Source of the DNA: Malachius bipustulatus
Taxonomy: Eukaryota; Arthropoda; Insecta; Coleoptera; Melyridae
DNA length: 64,000 nt
Assembly (NCBI GenBank): GCA_910589415.1
Contig: OU342630.1
Coordinates: forward strand, 7,316,001 to 7,380,000
Direction: 5' to 3'
Each line of letters begins with the position of its first letter. Within the stretch, counting starts at the first letter, position 1. The translations under genes and the position numbers were made by a program. The notes beneath the pieces were generated by a model that was not told the DNA's origin, did not search any database, and saw only the letters and a list, made by a program, of their open reading frames with translations. This document shows, piece after piece, positions 58,338 to 64,000 of this stretch.

Positions 58338-58757
58338 TGCATTCGGAGTGTCTGGAGGATGCTGTCGGATGAACGGAAGCCGGGGCCTCTTAAGGCCAGC
58401 ATTAACACGGAACTCCGTGTGGTGTAAAATAGAGCGACATCTAGCGGTCAGTTCAAGGAACTAACCGTGAGTTCACTCTAAATTGATTGAAGTTCCAGAC
58501 ACTACCAATAAAGCCGGTCGATGACAACGAATAATGAAGAAAACAGAAGGCAAGTATACTCAAGGATTGATTCATAAAAATAATGAATTGTAGGTCAATG
58601 AGTATAAGCACACAGAGTGCAAATTGCTAGCCTGTTAGGTGGGTTCGGAGCAATCCTCCATCGCCCATAACAGTTGTCATGCTGGCAGTGCCCGAAACTC
58701 CAACCAGAGAGTTTGCTTCCGCATCCAACAGCAGAGCCTTCCAGAGTACCAAATCAA

Positions 58758-58799
58758 GCACAGACACGTGTTTCGTTCTACTGGAACTCATCAGTGTGC
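58758..58799 (-). ncRNA. Satellite hammerhead, unit 5
   Basis: Identical to unit 1. Confidence 0.92.
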
Positions 58800-59219
58800 T
58801 GCATTCGGAGTGTCTGGAGGATGCTGTCGGATGAACGGAAGCCGGGGCCTCTTAAGGCCAGCATTAACACGGAACTCCGTGTGGTGTAAAATAGAGCGAC
58901 ATCTAGCGGTCAGTTCAAGGAACTAACCGTGAGTTCACTCTAAATTGATTGAAGTTCCAGACACTACCAATAAAGCCGGTCGATGACAACGAATAATGAA
59001 GAAAACAGAAGGCAAGTATACTCAAGGATTGATTCATAAAAATAATGAATTGTAGGTCAATGAGTATAAGCACACAGAGTGCAAATTGCTAGCCTGTTAG
59101 GTGGGTTCGGAGCAATCCTCCATCGCCCATAACAGTTGTCATGCTGGCAGTGCCCGAAACTCCAACCAGAGAGTTTGCTTCCGCATCCAACAGAAGAGCC
59201 TTCCAGAGTACCAAATCAA

Positions 59220-59261
59220 GCACAGACACGTGTTTCGTTCTACTGGAACTCATCAGTGTGC
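59220..59261 (-). ncRNA. Satellite hammerhead, unit 6
   Basis: Identical to unit 1. A C-to-A change in this unit (CAGAAGAGCC for CAGCAGAGCC) lies outside the ribozyme. Confidence 0.92.
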
Positions 59262-59682
59262 TGCATTCGGAGTGTCTGGAGGATGCTGTCGGATGAACGG
59301 AAGCCGGGGCCTCTTAAGGCCAGCATTAACACGGAACTCCGTGTGGTGTAAAATAGAGCGACATCTAGCGGTCAGTTCAAGGAACTAACCGTGAGTTCAC
59401 TCTAAATTGATTGAAGTTCCAGACACTACCAATAAAGCCGGTCAATGACAACGAATAATGAAGAAAACAGAAGGCAAGTATACTCAAGGATTGATTCATA
59501 AAAATAAGGAATTGTAGGTCAATGAGTATAAGCACACAGAGTGCAAATTGCTAGCCTGTTAGGTGGGTTCGGAGCAATCCTCCATCGCCCATAACAGTTG
59601 TCATGCTGGCAGTGCCCGAAACTCCAACCAGAGAGTTTGCTTCCGCATCCAACAGCAGAGCCTTCCAGAGTACCAAAATCAA

Positions 59683-59724
59683 GCACAGACACGTGTTTCG
59701 TTCTACTGGAACTCATCAGTGTGC
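59683..59724 (-). ncRNA. Satellite hammerhead, unit 7
   Basis: Ribozyme identical to unit 1. The extra A of this unit (CCAAAATCAAG) lies seven bases outside it. Confidence 0.92.
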
Positions 59725-60144
59725 TGCATTCGGAGTGTCTGGAGGATGCTGTCGGATGAACGGAAGCCGGGGCCTCTTAAGGCCAGCATTAACACGGAAC
59801 TCCGTGTGGTGTAAAATAGAGCGACATCTAGCGGTCAGTTCAAGGAACTAACCGTGAGTTCACTCTAAATTGATTGAAGTTCCAGACACTACCAATAAAG
59901 CCGGTCGATGACAACGAATAATGAAGAAAACAAAAGGCAAGTATACTCAAGGATTGATTCATAAAAATAATGAATTGTAGGTCAATGAGTATAAGCACAC
60001 AGAGTGCAAATTGCTAGCCTGTTAGGTGGGTTCGGAGCAATCCTCCATCGCCCATAACAGTTGTCATGCTGGCAGTGCCCGAAACTCCAACCAGAGAGTT
60101 TGCTTCCGCATCCAACAGCAGAGCCTTCCAGAGTACCAAATCAA

Positions 60145-60186
60145 GCACAGACACGTGTTTCGTTCTACTGGAACTCATCAGTGTGC
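60145..60186 (-). ncRNA. Satellite hammerhead, unit 8
   Basis: Identical to unit 1. Confidence 0.92.
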
Positions 60187-60607
60187 TGCATTCGGAGTGT
60201 CTGGAGGATGCTGTCGGATGAACGGAAGCCGGGGCCTCTTAAGGCCAGCATTAACACGGAACTCCGTGTGGTGTAAAATAGAGCGACATCTAGCGGTCAG
60301 TTCAAGGAACTAACCGTGAGTTCACTCTAAATTGATTGAAGTTCCAGACACTACCAATAAAGCCGGTCGATGACAACGAATAATGAAGAAAACAAAAGGC
60401 AAGTATACTCAAGGATTGATTCATAAAAATAATGAATTGTAGGTCAATGAGTATAAGCACACAGAGTGCAAATTGCTAGCCTGTTAGGTGGGTTCGGAGC
60501 AATCCTCCATCGCCCATAACAGTTGTCATGCTGGCAGTGCCCGAAACTCCAACCAGAGAGTTTGCTTCCGCATCCAACAGCAGAGCCTTCCAGAGTACCA
60601 AAATCAA

Positions 60608-60649
60608 GCACAGACAGGTGTTTCGTTCTACTGGAACTCATCAGTGTGC
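60608..60649 (-). ncRNA. Satellite hammerhead, unit 9, stem III variant
   Basis: The only ribozyme in the array with a change: stem III is ACACCUGU, breaking the centre of the palindrome. The core and the other stems are intact. In a dimer it would place C-C mismatches at the centre. Confidence 0.88.
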
Positions 60650-61069
60650 TGCATTCGGAGTGTCTGGAGGATGCTGTCGGATGAACGGAAGCCGGGGCCT
60701 CTTAAGGCCAGCATTAACACGGAACTCCGTGTGGTGTAAAATAGAGCGACATCTAGCGGTCAGTTCAAGGAACTAACCGTGAGTTCACTCTAAATTGATT
60801 GAAGTTCCAGACACTACCAATAAAGCCGGTCGATGACAACGAATAATGAAGAAAACAAAAGGCAAGTATACTCAAGGATTGATTCATAAAAATAATGAAT
60901 TGTAGGTCAATGAGTATAAGCACACAGAGTGCAAATTGCTAGCCTGTTAGGTGGGTTCGGAGCAATCCTCCATCGCCCATAACAGTTGTCATGCTGGCAG
61001 TGCCCGAAACTCCAACCAGAGAGTTTGCTTCCGCATCCAACAGCAGAGCCTTCCAGAGTACCAAATCAA

Positions 61070-61111
61070 GCACAGACACGTGTTTCGTTCTACTGGAACT
61101 CATCAGTGTGC
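61070..61111 (-). ncRNA. Satellite hammerhead, unit 10
   Basis: Identical to unit 1. Confidence 0.92.
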
Positions 61112-61532
61112 TGCATTCGGAGTGTCTGGAGGATGCTGTCGGATGAACGGAAGCCGGGGCCTCTTAAGGCCAGCATTAACACGGAACTCCGTGTGGTGTA
61201 AAATAGAGCGACATCTAGCGGTCAGTTCAAGGAACTAACCGTGAGTTCACTCTAAATTGATTGAAGTTCCAGACACTACCAATAAAGCCGGTCGATGACA
61301 ACGAATAATGAAGAAAACAAAAGGCAAGTATACTCAAGGATTGATTCATAAAAATAATGAATTGTAGGTCAATGAGTATAAGCACACAGAGTGCAAATTG
61401 CTAGCCTGTTAGGTGGGTTCGGAGCAATCCTCCATCGCCCATAACAGTTGTCATGCTGGCAGTGCCCGAAACTCCAACCAGAGAGTTTGCTTCCGCATCC
61501 AACAGCAGAGCCTTCCAGAGTACCAAAATCAA

Positions 61533-61574
61533 GCACAGACACGTGTTTCGTTCTACTGGAACTCATCAGTGTGC
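61533..61574 (-). ncRNA. Satellite hammerhead, unit 11
   Basis: Identical to unit 1; extra-A unit. Confidence 0.92.
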
Positions 61575-61994
61575 TGCATTCGGAGTGTCTGGAGGATGCT
61601 GTCGGATGAACGGAAGCCGGGGCCTCTTAAGGCCAGCATTAACACGGAACACCGTGTGGTGTAAAATAGAGCGACATCTAGCGGTCAGTTCAAGGAACTA
61701 ACCGTGAGTTCACTCTAATTTGATTGAAGTTCCAGACACTACCAATAAAGCCGGTCGATGACAACGAATAATGAAGAAAACAAAAGGCAAGTATACTCAA
61801 GGATTGATTCATAAAAATAATGAATTGTAGGTCAATGAGTATAAGCACACAGAGTGCAAATTGCTAGCCTGTTAGGTGGGTTCGGAGCAATCCTCCATCG
61901 CCCATAACAGTTGTCATGCTGGCAGTGCCCGAAACTCCAACCAGAGAGTTTGCTTCCGCATCCAACAGCAGAGCCTTCCAGAGTACCAAATCAA

Positions 61995-62036
61995 GCACAG
62001 ACACGTGTTTCGTTCTACTGGAACTCATCAGTGTGC
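61995..62036 (-). ncRNA. Satellite hammerhead, unit 12
   Basis: Identical to unit 1. Confidence 0.92.
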
Positions 62037-62456
62037 TGCATTCGGAGTGTCTGGAGGATGCTGTCGGATGAACGGAAGCCGGGGCCTCTTAAGGCCAGCA
62101 TTAACACGGAACTCCGTGTGGTGTAAAATAGAGCGACATCTAGCGGTCAGTTCAAGGAACTAACCGTGAGTTCACTCTAAATTGATTGAAGTTCCAGACA
62201 CTACCAATAAAGCCGGTCGATGACAACGAATAATGAAGAAAACAAAAGGCAAGTATACTCAAGGATTGATTCATAAAAATAATGAATTGTAGGTCAATGA
62301 GTATAAGCACACAGAGTGCAAATTGCTAGCCTGTTAGGTGGGTTCGGAGCAATCCTCCATCGCCCATAACAGTTGTCATGCTGGCAGTGCCCGAAACTCC
62401 AACCAGAGAGTTTGCTTCCGCATCCAACAGCAGAGCCTTCCAGAGTACCAAATCAA

Positions 62457-62498
62457 GCACAGACACGTGTTTCGTTCTACTGGAACTCATCAGTGTGC
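62457..62498 (-). ncRNA. Satellite hammerhead, unit 13
   Basis: Identical to unit 1. Confidence 0.92.
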
Positions 62499-62918
62499 TG
62501 CATTCGGAGTGTCTGGAGGATGCTGTCGGATGAACGGAAGCCGGGGCCTCTTAAGGCCAGCATTAACACGGAACTCCGTGTGGTGTAAAATAGAGCGACA
62601 TCTAGCGGTCAGTTCAAGGAACTAACCGTGAGTTCACTCTAATTTGATTGAAGTTCTAGACACTACCAATAAAGCCGGTCGATGACAACGAATAATGAAG
62701 AAAACAGAAGGCAAGTATACTCAAGGATTGATTAATAAAAATAATGAATTGTAGGTCAATGAGTATAAGCACACAGAGTGCAAATTGCTAGCCTGTTAGG
62801 TGGGTTCGGAGCAATCCTCCATCGCCCATAACAGTTGTCATGTTGGCAGTGCCCGAAACTCCAACCAGAGAGTTTGCTTCCGCATCCAACAGCAGAGCCT
62901 TCCAGAGTACCAAATCAA

Positions 62919-62960
62919 GCACAGACACGTGTTTCGTTCTACTGGAACTCATCAGTGTGC
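62919..62960 (-). ncRNA. Satellite hammerhead, unit 14
   Basis: Identical to unit 1. The next unit is cut short before its ribozyme by the orientation switch. Confidence 0.92.
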
Positions 62961-63353
62961 TGCATTCGGAGTGTCTGGAGGATGCTGTCGGATGAACGGA
63001 AGCCGGGGCCTCTTAAGGCCAGCATTAACACGGAACTCCGTGTGGTGTAAAATAGAGCGACATCTAGCGGTCAGTTCAAGGAACTAACCGTGAGTTCACT
63101 CTAAATTGATTGAAGTTCCAGACACTACCAATAAAGCCGGTCGATGACAACGAATAATGAAGAAAACAGAAGGCAAGTATACTCAAGGATTGATTCATAA
63201 AAATAATGAATTGTAGGTCAATGAGTATAAGCACACAGAGTGCAAATTGCTAGCCTGTTAGGTGGGTTCGGAGCAATCCTCCATCGCCCATAACAGTTGT
63301 CATGCTGGCAGTGCCCGAAACTCCAACCAGAGAGTTTGCTTCCGCATCCAACA

Positions 63354-64000
63354 AATTTGGTACTCTGGAAGGCTCTGCTGTTGGATGCGGAAGCAAACTC
63401 TCTGGTTGGAGTTTCGGGCACTGCCAGCATGACAACTGTTATGGGCGATGGAGGATTGCTCCGAACCCACCTAACAGGCTAGCAATTTGCACTCTGTGTG
63501 CTTATACTCATTGACCTACAATTCATTATTTTTATGAATCAATCCTTGAGTATACTTGCCTTCTGTTTTCTTCATTATTCGTTGTCATCGACCGGCTTTA
63601 TTGGTAGTGTCTGGAACTTCAATCAATTTAGAGTGAACTCACGGTTAGTTCCTTGAACTGACCGCTAGATGTCGCTCTATTTTACACCACACGGAGTTCC
63701 GTGTTAATGCTGGCCTTAAGAGGCCCCGGCTTCCGTTCATCCGACAGCATCCTCCAGACACTCCGAATGCAGCACACTGATGAGTTCCAGTAGAACGAAA
63801 CACGTGTCTGTGCTTGATTTGGTACTCTGGAAGGCTCTGCTGTTGGATGCGGAAGTAAACTCTCTGGTTGGAGTTTCGGGCACTGCCAGCATGACAACTG
63901 TTATGGGCGATGGAGGATTGCTCCGAACCCACCTAACAGGCTAGCAATTTGCACTCTGTGTGCTTATACTCATTGACCTACAATTCATTATTTTTATGAA
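63354..64000 (+). repeat. Satellite array in reverse orientation, runs off the window
   Basis: After a 26-base spacer made of satellite sequence (63354-63379), the sequence from 63380 is the complement of the array reading back from 63353. It covers about 1.3 units and continues past the edge. The strand given is that of the ribozyme. Confidence 0.92.
63772..63813 (+). ncRNA. Satellite hammerhead, reversed block
   Basis: Identical 42 positions, now on the plus strand. A nearby difference (GGAAGTAAAC for GGAAGCAAAC) shows that this unit is not an exact copy of the left arm. Confidence 0.92.

Larger units (their letters stand above)
56687..63353 (-). repeat. Hammerhead satellite array, about 14.5 units of 462-463 bp
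   Basis: The strand given is that of the ribozyme. Equivalent points recur at 56790, 57253, 57715, 58177, 58639, 59101, 59563, 60026, 60488, 60951, 61413, 61876, 62338, 62800 and 63262. Units differ at very few sites. Unit 1 has an 8-base duplication (GAAGCTCGGAAGCCGG) and small deletions before unit 2. Units 2 and 3 share CTACCCTG and CCATCACCC. Units 7, 9 and 11 have one extra A. Each unit holds one ribozyme and the small palindromes CACGGAGTTCCGTG and GGCCTCTTAAGGCC. Frames of 71-95 codons seen in each unit overlap on both strands and have no recognisable product. By analogy with retrozymes and other hammerhead satellites, the minus-strand transcript would cut itself into 462-nt monomers. 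Confidence 0.95.

Noticed and set aside
56790..63932. Repeated frames of 65-95 codons on both strands of the array
   Set aside because: They overlap in several frames and both strands of the satellite, vary with single-base indels and have no domain. They are by-products of a stop-poor 462-bp unit.
56687..64000. Tandem array as a CRISPR array
   Set aside because: Units are 462 bp without unique spacers, no cas genes are present, and the genome is eukaryotic.

Overview
The window looks like intergenic or intronic DNA from an AT-rich insect genome. It holds no prokaryotic gene organisation, and almost everything recognisable is eukaryotic mobile DNA: a Ty3/gypsy LTR element, an R2-type non-LTR retrotransposon, Penelope-like elements (PLEs), hAT, PIF/Harbinger and TA-target transposons, a tRNA-derived SINE and a satellite. 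The order cannot be fixed from sequence alone. One exon-like reading frame (18535-19287, minus strand) is the only good candidate for host coding sequence. Layout: 1-4750 is a minus-strand Ty3/gypsy element with two apparently identical LTRs, a polypurine tract, gag, and a pol reached by a -1 frameshift site. It sits directly inside the reading frame of an R2-like retrotransposon, whose RT tail, zinc knuckle and restriction-like endonuclease follow at 4751-5833. From 9.7 to 14.35 kb two copies of a TA-target palindromic element lie end to end. The first is split by a Penelope-like element (13-bp target duplication), which is itself split by a 1.9-kb insertion, giving three levels of nesting. 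The region 16.2-24 kb carries a SINE, the exon candidate, and a long-TIR element with a decayed reading frame (PIN-like nuclease plus cysteine-rich motif). The region 26-36.2 kb is crowded with fold-back elements that mostly end CAGGGTG...CACCCTG at TA, plus a PIF/Harbinger derivative at 33.0-33.6 kb. The region 36.2-38.4 kb is a Penelope-like inverted pair. A second clear Penelope-like element lies at 46.3-47.6 kb with GIY-YIG endonuclease coding on both arms (11-bp target duplication), followed by a 2.6-kb hAT element with a perfect 8-bp target duplication. The most interesting system is at the right end. From 56.7 to 63.35 kb there are about 14.5 tandem 462-bp monomers, and each complete one carries a well-formed type I hammerhead ribozyme on the minus strand. 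The array then turns round at about 63.36 kb and runs in the opposite direction to the window edge. A diverged inverted island of the same family, with four partly decayed hammerheads, lies at 54.4-55.2 kb. The Penelope-like elements in the same window also carry hammerheads, two of them with the same palindromic stem III (ACACGUGU) as the satellite. The window therefore shows a hammerhead satellite of the kind called retrozyme together with a plausible mobilising family. By analogy with published retrozymes, the array would be transcribed and self-cleaved into 462-nt units that could be circularised; that last step is inference.
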